Assembly (NCBI RefSeq): GCF_016863115.1
Contig: NZ_BOOG01000040.1
Coordinates: 1 to 64,000, forward strand
Length of the DNA stretch: 64,000 nt
Source of the DNA: Sphaerimonospora thailandensis
GTDB taxonomy: Bacteria; Actinomycetota; Actinomycetes; Streptosporangiales; Streptosporangiaceae
Direction of reading: 5' to 3'
Below are positions 46,303 to 56,075 of the stretch, piece by piece. The translations under genes and the position numbers were made by a program. Under the pieces are notes generated by a model. The model did not search any database and was not told the origin of the DNA. It was given only the letters and a program-made list of their open reading frames with translations. Every line of letters starts with the position of its first letter. The first letter of the stretch is position 1.

Positions 46303-46323
46303 GGCCCCGCCATTGGCGGGGCC
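46303..46323 (-). terminator. Hairpin terminator of the phosphoketolase gene
   Basis: A perfect 9-bp stem (GGCCCCGCC, 3-nt loop att) 27 bp after the phosphoketolase stop on its 3' side. Confidence 0.75.
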
Positions 46324-46350
46324 ACCGCGGGACTCGACGAAAGAGCGGGC

Positions 46351-48681
46351 TCAGGGGGTGTCGGCGTGCGGCGTCCAGGTCCAGTCACGGACCTCGGGGA
46401 GGTCCTCGCCGTGCTCACGGGTGTGGGCGCGGGCCCGCAGCCGGGCGTCGACCATGCGCTGGCGCAGGTGCGCCGCCCGCTCGCCCAGTTCGGGCACCCG
46501 GTCGATCACGTCCATCACCAGGTGGTAGCGGTCGATGTCGTTGAGCATCGCCATGTCGAACGGCGTGGTCGTGGTGCCCTCCTCCTTGTAGCCGCGCACG
46601 TGCAGGTTGCCGTGGCCCGTACGCCGATAGGTGAGCCGGTGGATCAGCCAGGGGTAGCCGTGGAAGTTGAAGATGATCGGCTTGTCCGTCGTGAACAGCG
46701 CGTCGAACTGGTCGTCGCTCATCCCGTGGGGGTGCTCCGACGGCGGCTGCAGCCGCATCAGGTCGACGATGTTGACCACCCGCACCTTCAACTCGGGCAG
46801 GTGCTCGCGCAGCAGGGCGGCGGCGGCCAGCGTCTCCAGGGTCGGCACGTCGCCGGCGCAGGCCAGCACCACATCGGGCTCGGCGCCCTCGTCGTTGGAG
46901 GCCCAGTCGATGATGCCGAGACCCCGGGTGCAGTGGGCGACGGCCTCGTCCATGGTGAACAGGTCCAGCACCGGCTGCTTACCCGCCACGATCACGTTGA
47001 CGTAGTCCCGGGAGCGCAGGCAGTGGTCGGCGACCGACAGCAGCGTGTTGGCGTCCGGCGGCAGGTAGACCCGCACGACCTCGGCCTTCTTGTTGACCAC
47101 GACGTCCAGGAAGCCGGGGTCCTGGTGGGTGAAGCCGTTGTGGTCCTGCCGCCACACGTGCGAGGACAGCAGGTAGTTCAACGAGGCGACCGGACGCCGC
47201 CACGGGATCTTCTTGGACGCCTGCAGCCACTTGGCGTGCTGGTTGAACATCGCGTCCACGATGTGGATGAACGCCTCGTAGGAGTTGAACAGGCCGTGCC
47301 GCCCGGTCAACAGGTATGCCTCCAGCCAGCCCTGACACAGGTGCTCGCTCAGCACCTCCATCACCCGGCCGTCGGACGACAGGTTCTCGTCGGTGGGCAG
47401 CGTCTCGGCGTGCCAGGCCCGGTCGGTCACCTCGAACACCGCCGACAGCCGGTTGGAGGCGGTTTCATCCGGTCCCATCAGGCGGAAGTCGACGGGGTTG
47501 GCCGCGATCACATCGCGCAGGAAGCCGCCGAGCACGCGGGTCGGCTCGCTGTGCGCCGCGGCGGGCTCCTTGACCTCGACCGCGTAGTCCCGGAAGTCGG
47601 GCAGCGACAGCGGACGGAGCAGCTCACCGCCGTTGGCGTGCGGGTTGGCGCTCATCCGGCGCGGCCCCTCGGGAACGGTCTCGGTGATCGCCGCGACCGG
47701 CCGGCCCTCGGGGTCGAACAGCTCGTTCGGCCGGTAGGAGCGCATCCACTCCTCCAGCATCGCGCGGTGCTCGTCGTTGTCCCGTACGGCCGCCAGCGGC
47801 ACCTGGTGGGCACGCCAGGTGCCCTCGACGGGCACACCGTCCACGATCGCCGGGCCGGTCCATCCCTTCGGCGTACGCAAAATGATCATCGGTAGCCGGT
47901 CGGCCGAGCCGTACTTGAACTCTGAGATCTGGTCGAAGACCGTGTCGAGCGTCTCGGCCATGAGGGCGTGCATGACGGCGGGATCGTCGCCCGACACGAT
48001 GTGAGGGCGGTAGCCGTACCCCTCCATGAGCTTGACCAGCTCCTCCTCGGGGATCCGCGCCAGCACGGTGGGGTTTGCGATCTTGTAGCCGTTGAGGTGC
48101 AGGATCGGCAGCACGACCCCGTCGCTGGACCGGTCGAGGAACTTGTTGGAATGCCAGCTGGCGGCCAGCGGCCCGGTCTCGGCCTCGCCGTCACCGATCA
48201 CGCAGGCCACGACCAGATCCGGGTTGTCGAACGCCGCGCCGTACGCGTGGGCGAGGGCATAGCCGAGCTCGCCGCCCTCGTGGATCGAACCGGGCGTTTC
48301 GGGCGCGACATGGCTCGGGATCCCTCCGGGGAAGGAGAACTGGCGGAACAGCCGCCGCATGCCCTCGGCATCCTGGGTGATCTCCGGATATTTCTCGGTG
48401 TAGGAACCCTCGAGCCAGGCATGCGCCACCGCGGCCGGGCCGCCGTGCCCCGGGCCCGCGATGTAGATCATGTCCTGGTCGCGCTCACGGATGATCCTGT
48501 TCAGGTGGACGAAGCAGAAGTTCAACCCGGGCGTGGTCCCCCAGTGGCCGAGTAGGCGCGGCTTGATGTGCTCGGGCCGCAGCGGCTCGGTCAGCAGCGG
48601 GTTGTCCAGGAGGTAGATCTGCCCGACCGACAGGTAGTTGGCGGCACGCCAGTAAACGTCGATGAGCTCAAGTGCGTCCAT
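46351..48681 (-). CDS. xfp: Xylulose-5-phosphate / fructose-6-phosphate phosphoketolase
   Basis: A 776-aa TPP enzyme that splits xylulose-5-P (or fructose-6-P) into acetyl phosphate and a shorter aldose phosphate. Family motifs are [11 protein letters not shown] near residue 72, [19 protein letters not shown], the TPP motif [19 protein letters not shown] and [10 protein letters not shown]. The C-terminal domain with [16 protein letters not shown] is complete. The ATG at 48681 ([17 protein letters not shown]) has GGGAGAC upstream. It is a single gene, divergent from a flavin-binding protein with a DosR-like box between them. In hypoxic or redox-stressed cells it gives acetyl-P without NADH. 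Confidence 0.96.
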   Translation of the reverse strand: MDALELIDVYWRAANYLSVGQIYLLDNPLLTEPLRPEHIKPRLLGHWGTTPGLNFCFVHLNRIIRERDQDMIYIAGPGHGGPAAVAHAWLEGSYTEKYPEITQDAEGMRRLFRQFSFPGGIPSHVAPETPGSIHEGGELGYALAHAYGAAFDNPDLVVACVIGDGEAETGPLAASWHSNKFLDRSSDGVVLPILHLNGYKIANPTVLARIPEEELVKLMEGYGYRPHIVSGDDPAVMHALMAETLDTVFDQISEFKYGSADRLPMIILRTPKGWTGPAIVDGVPVEGTWRAHQVPLAAVRDNDEHRAMLEEWMRSYRPNELFDPEGRPVAAITETVPEGPRRMSANPHANGGELLRPLSLPDFRDYAVEVKEPAAAHSEPTRVLGGFLRDVIAANPVDFRLMGPDETASNRLSAVFEVTDRAWHAETLPTDENLSSDGRVMEVLSEHLCQGWLEAYLLTGRHGLFNSYEAFIHIVDAMFNQHAKWLQASKKIPWRRPVASLNYLLSSHVWRQDHNGFTHQDPGFLDVVVNKKAEVVRVYLPPDANTLLSVADHCLRSRDYVNVIVAGKQPVLDLFTMDEAVAHCTRGLGIIDWASNDEGAEPDVVLACAGDVPTLETLAAAALLREHLPELKVRVVNIVDLMRLQPPSEHPHGMSDDQFDALFTTDKPIIFNFHGYPWLIHRLTYRRTGHGNLHVRGYKEEGTTTTPFDMAMLNDIDRYHLVMDVIDRVPELGERAAHLRQRMVDARLRARAHTREHGEDLPEVRDWTWTPHADTP

Positions 48682-48717
48682 GTGATCAGCGTCTCCCGTC
48701 GCGGCTTCGATGATCCA

Positions 48718-48731
48718 GGGACTTACGTCCC
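48718..48731. promoter_or_regulatory. DosR/DevR-like palindromic box
   Basis: GGGACTTACGTCCC matches the core of the mycobacterial dormancy regulator consensus (GGGACTNNNGTCCC) with a perfect GGGAC/GTCCC palindrome. It lies 37 bp before the phosphoketolase start and 137 bp before the flavin-binding gene, so it could serve both. A second 8-bp hairpin (AGCCGGCC/GGCCGGCT, 48737-48760) lies beside it in the leader of the flavin-binding gene. Confidence 0.65.
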
Positions 48732-48867
48732 TACCCAGCCGGCCGAAGGGAAGGCCGGCTTCACTGCCGCCGAACGCCACCGGGTCTCGCAGACCGGATT
48801 GATCAGCGGCGATGACGGGACCTTCGCCCCTAACGACCGCGGCCTCGAAGCACGCATCCTGGAGGGC

Positions 48868-49326
48868 ATGAAACTTGATTCGGCCGGCTTGGAGATCCTC
48901 TCGCGGGATGAGTGTCTCGAACTGCTGGACTCGACTCCGATAGGGAGGATCGTCTTCACCGATCGCGCCCTCCCCGCCGTCCAGCCGGTCAACTTCTGCC
49001 TGTTCGAGGAGAACGTCGTCATCCGTACCATGGCGGGCTCGAAACTCGCCGCCGCGGCGCGGAACGCCATCGTGGCCTTCGAAATCGACGACTTCGACAT
49101 CGATTTCCGCTGGGGATGGTCGGTGACCGCGGTCGGACACGCGCGGGCCGTGTCCGACCCTGAGGAGATCGCCCGCCTGTCACGGCTGCCGCTGTCGCCC
49201 TGGGCACCGGGAAATCGTGACCATTTCATCCTGATGGCGCCCGAGCAGATCTCCGGTCGCCGGATCCGGCCGCCGGCATCCGCCGGAGCCGCCGCGGCCT
49301 CCGCCACCACGGTGTCCCGCGAGTAA
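48868..49326 (+). CDS. Pyridoxamine 5'-phosphate oxidase-like flavin-binding protein
   Basis: A 152-aa split-barrel protein of the PNPOx-like family (FMN or F420 binding). The pattern [22 protein letters not shown] at the start, then [20 protein letters not shown] and [14 protein letters not shown], is typical of the Rv1155-like group found near dormancy genes. The ATG at 48868 has GGAGGG upstream; the frame is open further but shares no similarity. The protein likely reduces or binds a small molecule. It is divergent from phosphoketolase, with the DosR-like box between them. Confidence 0.85.
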   Translation: MKLDSAGLEILSRDECLELLDSTPIGRIVFTDRALPAVQPVNFCLFEENVVIRTMAGSKLAAAARNAIVAFEIDDFDIDFRWGWSVTAVGHARAVSDPEEIARLSRLPLSPWAPGNRDHFILMAPEQISGRRIRPPASAGAAAASATTVSRE

Positions 49327-49357
49327 TCCATCGGTGGATCGGTGGGGGTGTGCCGGA

Positions 49358-50029
49358 TCACCGAGATGACGGCGACACGAGGCCGCTCTCGTAGGCGGCG
49401 ATCACGAGTTGGGCCCGGTCCCGCGCGCCGAGCTTGGCGAGCAGGTGGCCGATGTGGGTCTTCACGGTCGCCGCGCTGACGTGGAGGCGATCGGAGATCT
49501 CGGCGTTGGACAGGCCACGTGCGATCAGCGTCAGCACCTCCAACTCGCGTGCGGTCAGGCCGTCCATATCCCCGGCCGGGCCGGTGGGCGGGGGCATTCG
49601 GGCGAACTCGGTGATCAGACGCCGGGTGACGGTCGGAGCCAGCAGGCCCTCACCGGCCGCGATGACGCGGATGGCGGACAGCAGGTCGCCCGGCGGGGTG
49701 CTCTTCAGCAGGAATCCGCTGGCCCCGGCCCGCAGCCCCGCGTAGACGTACTCGTCCAGGTCGAACGTGGTGAGGATCAGCACGCGTACCCCGGCGGTCT
49801 CCGGCGAGCCGCAGATGCGCCGGGTCGCCTCGATGCCGTCCATTCCGGGCATCCGCACGTCCATCAGCACGACGTCGGGAAGCTCGCGACGGGCCAGCGC
49901 CACGGCCTCCTCCCCGGTCCCCGCCTCGGCGACGGCACACAGGTCAGGGGCGGTGTCGATGAGCACGCGGAAGCTCCCCCGCAGCAGGGCCTGGTCGTCG
50001 GCGACCAGCACCCGGATCACCTCACTCAT
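49358..50029 (-). CDS. NarL-family response regulator
   Basis: A 223-aa response regulator: receiver domain (VADDQ, VVLMDVRMPGMDG with Asp near 55, FLLKST) and LuxR HTH (LTARELEVLTLIARGLSNAEI, then ATVKTHIGHLLAKL). The start ATG at 50029 overlaps the kinase stop by 8 bp, so translation is coupled. With the divergent ABC transporter it resembles DesKR/BceRS-like pairs, so it may activate the transporter or membrane genes. Confidence 0.94.
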   Translation of the reverse strand: MSEVIRVLVADDQALLRGSFRVLIDTAPDLCAVAEAGTGEEAVALARRELPDVVLMDVRMPGMDGIEATRRICGSPETAGVRVLILTTFDLDEYVYAGLRAGASGFLLKSTPPGDLLSAIRVIAAGEGLLAPTVTRRLITEFARMPPPTGPAGDMDGLTARELEVLTLIARGLSNAEISDRLHVSAATVKTHIGHLLAKLGARDRAQLVIAAYESGLVSPSSR

Positions 50030-51308
50030 CACCTAACTCATCGCCCCGCTTCTCGTCGAGTCGCTCGTTCAGTCCCCGGATCGCGACGTCGAGCGGCAGC
50101 CGGGCGAGTACGCCGAACCCGCCGCCGGGACGCGGCCCGGCCTCGAACGCCCCGCCGTACATGAGAGCGCGCTCGCGCATGCCGATGATGCCGTGCCCCT
50201 GGCGTAGGGCTCGGCCGGGGCCCGAGGGGAGGACGCGCTCCCCGGGGCCGTCGTCGGTCACCTCGATCCGCAGCTCGCCGGCGGCCTCCTCGATCGCCAC
50301 CCGGCAGCGTGCCGGGGCGGCGTGCTTCACCACGTTCGTCACCGCCTCCTGGACGATCCGGTAGGCCGACAGCTCGACGCCCTCCGGCAGCCGCCCGGGC
50401 ACCCGTACCTCCAGGGCGACTCTGACCCCGGCCATGGCCGCCCGGCCGGCCAGCTCGGGCAGCGCGGCGAGCCCGGGCAGCGGCCCCAGATCGGCGGGCG
50501 TCTCCCCCGAGCGCAGAACGCCGAGCATGTGCCGCATCTCGGCGAGCGCCTCCCGGCTCGTCACCTCGATGACGCGCAACGCGTCGCGCACCTCTGCCGG
50601 GCGTTCGTCTGCCACGTGGTTGGCGATCGCCGCCTTCACCCCGATCACGCTCAGCGTGTGGGAGACGACGTCGTGAAGCTCACGGGCGATGCGCAGCCGC
50701 TCCTCCGCGACGGCCCGCCCGGCGAGCTGCTCGGCGGCTCGTGCGGCGTAGCCGCGCCGTTCCCGTACGGCCCGGCCGATCGTCCAGGCTCCACCCATCA
50801 CGACACAGCCGAGCGCACCCCATCCCCACAGCGCACCGGTCTCCAAATTGGGAGCGGGCCCGGCGGTGACGGCGAGCAGCGCGAGAAGGATTGTGAAGGC
50901 CGCGATGGCGAGCGTGGGCTCCCACCGCCGCCGCCGTGTTGTGACGGCGACCAGGTAGAGCGCGTAGGCCGCGGCCGCGAACGGCTCGCGCACCACGCCG
51001 AGGAGCAGACCGGCCACGGAGCCCGCGAGCGTGACGCAGAAGACCGGCCCCGGCCACAGCCGGCGGACCCCCACCGGAAGCCCGATCACGGCGGCGACCA
51101 GGCACCGGGCCCACAGCGGGATCGGCGACGCGTACGCGAACGAGCCGAGGAAGAGCACGAACGCGTATCCCGCTCCGGCCGCGGCGTCGAGCGCGATCAG
51201 TTCGCCACGGCGCAGCCGCCGGGGGAACAGCGGCCGCACGTCCGGATCGTCCACGTCGGTAACGGTATCCTGCGGCTGTCCGGGCCGCCTCCGCCCACGG
51301 TAGGTCAT
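50022..51308 (-). CDS. Sensor histidine kinase (HisKA_3, DesK-like)
   Basis: A kinase of about 428 aa. The N-terminal region has four to five transmembrane segments (near 40-62, 68-85, 90-130 and 145-175). The phosphoacceptor motif RIARELHDVVSHTLSVIGV has His near residue 209. An HATPase domain follows with YRIVQEAVTNVVKHA and GHGIIGMRERALMYGG. A hydrophobic N-terminus without a large extracytoplasmic loop suggests membrane or lipid sensing, as in DesK. The start is uncertain: the ATG at 51308 or the GTG at 51254. It diverges from the ABC transporter gene at 51391. Confidence 0.9.
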   Translation of the reverse strand: MTYRGRRRPGQPQDTVTDVDDPDVRPLFPRRLRRGELIALDAAAGAGYAFVLFLGSFAYASPIPLWARCLVAAVIGLPVGVRRLWPGPVFCVTLAGSVAGLLLGVVREPFAAAAYALYLVAVTTRRRRWEPTLAIAAFTILLALLAVTAGPAPNLETGALWGWGALGCVVMGGAWTIGRAVRERRGYAARAAEQLAGRAVAEERLRIARELHDVVSHTLSVIGVKAAIANHVADERPAEVRDALRVIEVTSREALAEMRHMLGVLRSGETPADLGPLPGLAALPELAGRAAMAGVRVALEVRVPGRLPEGVELSAYRIVQEAVTNVVKHAAPARCRVAIEEAAGELRIEVTDDGPGERVLPSGPGRALRQGHGIIGMRERALMYGGAFEAGPRPGGGFGVLARLPLDVAIRGLNERLDEKRGDELGDE

Positions 51309-51390
51309 CCCACGGTCTGATCTCGGCACGCGCCCGGCCTGAGGAAACCGGACCCGGGTCCGATGTGCTCGTGGCCGCGCGGACGGGACC

Positions 51391-52317
51391 GTGTGGAGCG
51401 TGATCGAAGTGAACGAACTGACCAAGCGGTACGGCTCCGCCGTCGCGGTCGACGACCTGACGTTCCACGTGAAACCAGGCCAGGTGACCGGGTTCCTGGG
51501 CCCGAACGGCGCGGGCAAGTCCACCACGATGCGGGTGATCCTTGGCCTGGACCGGCCCACGTCGGGGCAGGCCCTCGTGAACGGCCGCCGTTACGCCGAG
51601 ATGCGCCGCCCGATGCGGGAGGTGGGGGCGCTGCTCGACGCCGGGACCGTACACGGCGGGCGCACCGCTCTGGACCACCTGCGCTGGCTGGCCCGAAGTA
51701 ATCGGATCGGGAAGGACCGGGTGGTGTCCCTGCTGGAGCTGGTCGGGCTGGCCGGGGTGGCCCGCAAGCGGATCCGCACGTTCTCCCTGGGGATGAAGCA
51801 GCGGCTCGGGATCGCCGCCGCGCTGCTCGGCGATCCGGACGTGCTGCTGTTCGACGAGCCGGTCAACGGGCTCGACCCCGACGGGGTTCGCTGGATCCGG
51901 GAGTTGATGCGCGGCCTCGCCGCCGAGGGGCGCACGGTGCTGCTGTCGAGTCATCTGATGAGCGAGATGGAGCGCACGGCCGACCATTTGGTGATCATCG
52001 GCCGCGGGCGGCTGATCGCGGACACCTCGGTGCGGGAGCTGGTCGGACGGTTCCAGCGGGGTGTGCTGGTCCGCAGCCCCCGGGCGGGCGAACTGGCCGA
52101 GGCGCTGACCACCCGGGGCGCGACCGTCGTCACCGAGCCCGACGGAAGGTTGACCGTCACCGGGCTCGACGCGGTGGAGATCGGCGACCTGGCCGCCGGG
52201 CGTGCGATCCCGGTTCACGAGGTCACCCCGCACACCGCCTCCCTGGAGGACACCTACCTGCGGCTCACCGCGGAAACCACCGCGTATGCCTCGTCGCCGG
52301 AGAGGACCGCCCGATGA
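51391..52317 (+). CDS. ABC transporter ATP-binding protein (CcmA/BcrA-like)
   Basis: A 308-aa ATPase with Walker A GPNGAGKSTT (about 38-47), FSLGMKQRLGIAAALL signature, VLLFDEPVNGLDPDG Walker B and the switch region VLLSSHLMSEME. BcrA/NatA-type proteins drive drug or bacitracin-like export. The stop overlaps the permease start by 4 bp. The GTG at 51391 is the start I prefer; a GTG at 51400 is also possible. Confidence 0.94.
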   Translation: MWSVIEVNELTKRYGSAVAVDDLTFHVKPGQVTGFLGPNGAGKSTTMRVILGLDRPTSGQALVNGRRYAEMRRPMREVGALLDAGTVHGGRTALDHLRWLARSNRIGKDRVVSLLELVGLAGVARKRIRTFSLGMKQRLGIAAALLGDPDVLLFDEPVNGLDPDGVRWIRELMRGLAAEGRTVLLSSHLMSEMERTADHLVIIGRGRLIADTSVRELVGRFQRGVLVRSPRAGELAEALTTRGATVVTEPDGRLTVTGLDAVEIGDLAAGRAIPVHEVTPHTASLEDTYLRLTAETTAYASSPERTAR

Positions 52318-53096
52318 TCGACGCACTCGCCGCCGAATGGCTGAAGATCCGCACGGTGCGGTCGACCCTGATCGTACTCGTGGTCCTGGCCGTCTTCGTG
52401 GGCCTGATGGCCCTGCTGGCGTGGTACGCGGCCGCCGCGTGGGATGCCATGACCCCGGAGCAGCGCTCGCACATGGCCGTGTCCGATCTGCCGCCGCTCG
52501 CGGAGTGGGTGGCCTCGCTGGCCCTGGCCGTGCTCGGGGTGTTGACGATCACCGGTGAGTACGGCACCGGCATGATCCGGACGACGTTCGCCGCGATGCC
52601 GACCCGGGGTGCGGTCCTGACGGCGAAGGCCGGGGTCGTCGCGGCCGTGGCGTACGTCACCGGGCTCGCGGCGGTCGTGGCCACCTTCTCCGTGACCCGG
52701 TTGATCATGGGTGGCCGCCCGATCCCCGGGCAGTCGCCGGAGCCGCTCTCCGACCGGCTCCCCCTGTTCCTCGCGATGGCGTTTTCGATCACGATGTTCG
52801 CGCTGCTCGGGCTTTTCCTGGGCGCGATCACCCGGTCAGCGGCGGGGTCGATCGCCATCCTCGTCGCGGTGTGGCACCTGGTCCCGATCGTCGTGAGCCA
52901 CCTCCCGGCGCCATGGGACGAGCGGATCGGCTCGCTGATGCCGGCCGCGCTCGCGGGCCAGCTCGCCGGCGTCGGCAATCCCGACTCCGTCTACGGCTCG
53001 CTGCTGCCGCCGCTCGTCGCGCTCGCCGTGATGGCCGCCTACGTCGCCGTGCCGTACGGCCTGGCCGCCCTGCGCCTCAACCGCGGCGACGCCTGA
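52314..53096 (+). CDS. ABC transporter permease (ABC-2 / NatB-like)
   Basis: A 260-aa membrane protein with about six transmembrane helices (near 18-40, 62-82, 100-125, 150-172, 178-196 and 230-252). It starts with the AEWLKIRTVRSTLIVL pattern common to these permeases. It is coupled to the ATPase gene (ATGATC overlap). It is probably an export permease for a membrane-active compound, given the two-component system next door. Confidence 0.88.
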   Translation: MIDALAAEWLKIRTVRSTLIVLVVLAVFVGLMALLAWYAAAAWDAMTPEQRSHMAVSDLPPLAEWVASLALAVLGVLTITGEYGTGMIRTTFAAMPTRGAVLTAKAGVVAAVAYVTGLAAVVATFSVTRLIMGGRPIPGQSPEPLSDRLPLFLAMAFSITMFALLGLFLGAITRSAAGSIAILVAVWHLVPIVVSHLPAPWDERIGSLMPAALAGQLAGVGNPDSVYGSLLPPLVALAVMAAYVAVPYGLAALRLNRGDA

Positions 53097-53141
53097 GCTT
53101 CCCCCCTCCCCCCGGTGCGGCAGCTCTGCTGAGCGAGTTCT

Positions 53142-53198
53142 GAACGCGCTCTCTTGACATCTGTCTTGTTATGCACAAACTTTGCAGAGAGCGCTCTC
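53142..53198 (+). promoter_or_regulatory. Promoter flanked by two LacI-type (CebR-like) operators
   Basis: GAGAGCGCTCTC (53187-53198) is a perfect palindrome close to the CebR operator core GGGAGCGCTCCC. An imperfect copy, GAACGCGCTCTC, lies at 53142-53153. A TTGACA -35 sits between them at 53154-53159; the -10 is not obvious. The centres are 45 bp apart. The controlled gene is the GH64 glucanase at 53321, so repression by a LacI-family sugar sensor is likely. Confidence 0.7.
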
Positions 53199-53320
53199 AC
53201 CATCAAAACCCCCCAACGAAGGCAGGCCTACCCCGAGGGCGGTCCGCTCATCCCCGCCATCCGATCCGGATGCCGGTGGCGGGCCGCCCCGCGGGTTCGC
53301 GCGCTGCCGAGGAGTCGCCG

Positions 53321-55015
53321 ATGCGCCTAACACCGAAGACGGTCAGAAGAAAGCTGCTCACCTGCTTGGCCGCCATCGTGGTCGCTTCGCCGGTCGTCAC
53401 GGTGGCGAGCCCGGCGCAGGCCGCCGCCGGGCCGGATCTGCTGCCGGTCACGATCACCAACAACACCGGCCGTAACGAACCGGTCTACCTGTATGTGCTG
53501 GGTCAGGACATCCGGCCCGGCGGCCGGCTGGGGTACGTGAACCGGGGCGGCGCTTTCTCCACATGGCCGGCCGGCTCGCTGCCGCCGTCCCCGGCGCCCG
53601 ACGTGTCGATCCCCGGCCCCGGCAACGGCGGCAGCACGACCATCCACGTCCCGCGCTTCCTGTCGGGCCGGGTGTACTTCTCCTTCGGCGAGAAGCTCAG
53701 GCTCTTCGTCACTCCGGACGGTCTGGTGCAGCCGGCTCCCTGGGCGGGCGGCGATCCCAACCGTGACGTCCTCTTCGACTGGAGCGAACTCACCTACAAC
53801 GACGCGGGCCTGTGGATCAACAGCACACAGGTCGACCAGTTCGCCGTCCCGCACGCCGTCAGCGTGACCGGCGGCGACGGGGTGACCAAGCGGACCGGTG
53901 AGCTGGTCGGCAACGGCCGGCAGAACGTCATCAACGGCCTCAAGGGGCAGCCCGGCTGGGAGAAGACGGTCCACACCCGGGGCGACGGCACGGTACTGCG
54001 GGTCCTGTCACCCGGCAAGGCCGCCGACGCCGGGCTGCTCGACAGGAGCTACCTGGACCCGTACATCACCAGCGCGTGGAACGCCTACACCGGCAAGACC
54101 CTGACCATCGTGCCGTTCCGGGACCAGCCCAACATCAAGTACTTCGGCCGCACATCAGGCAACGTGCTGAACTTCACCGATGGCTCCGGCCGGCAGGTGC
54201 ACTCCATCAGGAAGCCGAGCACGGCGGACGTCTGGGGGTGCAGCGGCGCTCTCTTCGCGCCAAATGACAATGTCGCAGGACCGATCGCGCGGACGGTCTG
54301 CGCGGCCCTGCAGCGGTCCACGCTCGGCACCATGGACACCCAGCCGAGCTACGACCCTGCCGATTTCTACCGCGGTTCGTTGACCAACCACTACTCGCGG
54401 GTCATCCACGCCAACATGGTGGACGGCAAGGCGTACGGGTTCCCCTTCGACGACGTCGGCAACTTCGAGTCACTGGTGCACGACGGCAACCCGCGCTCGG
54501 CCGGCATCACCCTGACTCCGTTCGGCGCGGGCGGCCCGCCCGACTCCGGCATTCCCCTCAACAAGCCGGTGTCGTTGCGGGTCACCACGCCCGGGTTCAC
54601 CGACCGCTACCTGCGCCACCAGAACGGCCTCGCCCGCACCGACGTGATCGATGGCGGCAGCGCCGACGTGGCCAAGGCGGACGCCACGTTCTGGGTCCGC
54701 CCCGGTCTGGCCGACTCCTCATGCGTGTCGTTCGAGTCGCGCAACTTCCCCGGAGACTACCTGCGGCACTCCGATTACCGGCTGCGCAAGGACCGTCGGG
54801 ACGGCAGTGCTCTGTTCGCCGCCGACGCCACCTTCTGCCCCCACAAGGTGGCGGGCGGGACGGCGCTGGAGTCCTACAACTACCGCGGTCACTACATCCG
54901 CCACTACAACGCGTCGGTCTACATCGCGAAGCGGGGCGGGCCGCGCCCCTATGACACCCCCACCCGCTACGCCGAGGACACCAGCTGGGCCATCGCCCAG
55001 CCTTGGGCCCCCTGA
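53321..55015 (+). CDS. Secreted GH64 beta-1,3-glucanase with C-terminal AbfB-type domain
   Basis: A 564-aa extracellular enzyme. The signal peptide (about 1-36: basic RRK, hydrophobic LLTCLAAIVVA, cleavage after PAQAAA) leads into a glycoside hydrolase family 64 domain (about 40-400; DLLPVTITNNTGRNEPVYLYV, GRVYFSFGEKLRLFV, FDWSELTYNDAGLW). These enzymes release oligosaccharides from fungal beta-1,3-glucan. The C-terminal ~140 residues resemble the AbfB/CBM42 beta-trefoil, with repeated RYLRHQN, DYLRHSD and HYIRHYN motifs, probably for carbohydrate binding. The ATG at 53321 has GAGGAG upstream. Confidence 0.9.
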   Translation: MRLTPKTVRRKLLTCLAAIVVASPVVTVASPAQAAAGPDLLPVTITNNTGRNEPVYLYVLGQDIRPGGRLGYVNRGGAFSTWPAGSLPPSPAPDVSIPGPGNGGSTTIHVPRFLSGRVYFSFGEKLRLFVTPDGLVQPAPWAGGDPNRDVLFDWSELTYNDAGLWINSTQVDQFAVPHAVSVTGGDGVTKRTGELVGNGRQNVINGLKGQPGWEKTVHTRGDGTVLRVLSPGKAADAGLLDRSYLDPYITSAWNAYTGKTLTIVPFRDQPNIKYFGRTSGNVLNFTDGSGRQVHSIRKPSTADVWGCSGALFAPNDNVAGPIARTVCAALQRSTLGTMDTQPSYDPADFYRGSLTNHYSRVIHANMVDGKAYGFPFDDVGNFESLVHDGNPRSAGITLTPFGAGGPPDSGIPLNKPVSLRVTTPGFTDRYLRHQNGLARTDVIDGGSADVAKADATFWVRPGLADSSCVSFESRNFPGDYLRHSDYRLRKDRRDGSALFAADATFCPHKVAGGTALESYNYRGHYIRHYNASVYIAKRGGPRPYDTPTRYAEDTSWAIAQPWAP

Positions 55016-55022
55016 CACGGAT

Positions 55023-55055
55023 GGTCCGGCCCACCGGGACACGGTGGGCCGGATC
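55023..55055. terminator. Bidirectional hairpin terminator
   Basis: A perfect 11-bp stem TCCGGCCCACC with a 7-nt loop, extended by a few weaker pairs, between the convergent glucanase and methyltransferase genes. Confidence 0.75.
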
Positions 55056-55061
55056 CCTGGC

Positions 55062-55901
55062 CTAGGGTTTGCGGGCGAGGGCGGCGAAGCCGGCGACCAC
55101 GGGGGGCTCGCCGAAGGGGGTGTCCTCGGGCCGCCACCGGGACATCGAGACCATGCCGGGCTCCACCAGTTCGAGTCCGTCGAAGAAGCGGCCGACCTGC
55201 TCCCGGCTGCGGGCGGTGAGGGGCACCGGCGCGTGCTCGTTCCAGATCGCCAGCGCGTCCGCGTTCGCCTTCCTGACCGCCTCGTCACCGAGATCGGACG
55301 TGGAGTGGGTCATGGCCAGGTAGCTGCCCGACGGCACGGCCTCCAGCAGCCTGGCCAGGATCGCGCGCACCTGGTCGTAGTCGGGGATGTAGTGCAGGAT
55401 GCCGAGCAGCATGATGGCGACCGGGCGGCTGAAGTCCAGCGTCCTGGCCGCCCCCGCCAGGATCGCGTCTGGTTCCCGCAGATCGGCCTCGATGTAGTCG
55501 GTCACCCCGGGTGGCGTGCTGGTCAGCAGCGCCTGGGCGTGCACGAGGACGAGGGGATCGTTGTCGACGTAGACGATCCGCGACTCGGGAGCGATCCGCT
55601 GGGCCACCTCGTGGGTGTTGTCCATCGTCGGCAGGCCGGTGCCGATGTCCAGGAACTGCCGGACGCCAGCCTCGCCGGCCAGATACCGTACGGCACGCCT
55701 CAGGAAGCCCCGGTCGTTGCGGGCGATCTCGGTGATCTGCGGGAAGACGCGCATGGCCTGCTCGGCGACCATGCGATCGACCGGATAGTTGTCCTTGCCG
55801 CCGAGGAAGTAGTTCCACACCCTGGCGCTCTGCGGCACGCCGGTGTCGATCTCCCGCGCCGCCGGCCGGTCTGAGGGCCCGGCGAAGTCCTGGTCGCTCA
55901 C
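55062..55901 (-). CDS. SAM-dependent methyltransferase of the actinobacterial DUF574 type
   Basis: A 279-aa protein with the family opening SARVWNYFLGGKDNYPVDR, the glycine motif FLDIGTGLPTMDNTHEVA and the acidic loop VYVDNDPLVLVHA. The remaining Rossmann strands include VAIMLLGILHYIPD. This large actinobacterial family is classed as SAM-dependent methyltransferases without known substrate. The GTG start at 55901 is used. No neighbouring gene tells its role. Confidence 0.88.
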   Translation of the reverse strand: MSDQDFAGPSDRPAAREIDTGVPQSARVWNYFLGGKDNYPVDRMVAEQAMRVFPQITEIARNDRGFLRRAVRYLAGEAGVRQFLDIGTGLPTMDNTHEVAQRIAPESRIVYVDNDPLVLVHAQALLTSTPPGVTDYIEADLREPDAILAGAARTLDFSRPVAIMLLGILHYIPDYDQVRAILARLLEAVPSGSYLAMTHSTSDLGDEAVRKANADALAIWNEHAPVPLTARSREQVGRFFDGLELVEPGMVSMSRWRPEDTPFGEPPVVAGFAALARKP

Positions 55902-56075
55902 GCGAATCTTCTCCCGCTCGGCCTACAACAGCGGAATCGAGCCTACCGTTCCGTAGATCATCACACTAGATCGTCCGTGTATCCCGAGAGCCTCGGGCGA
56001 CTGGTTGATCCCCCGGCAGTACGATCACGCCCGGACGGTCGAGGTCGTCCTGGCTTAGCTCGTGTCCCCGTGGTG

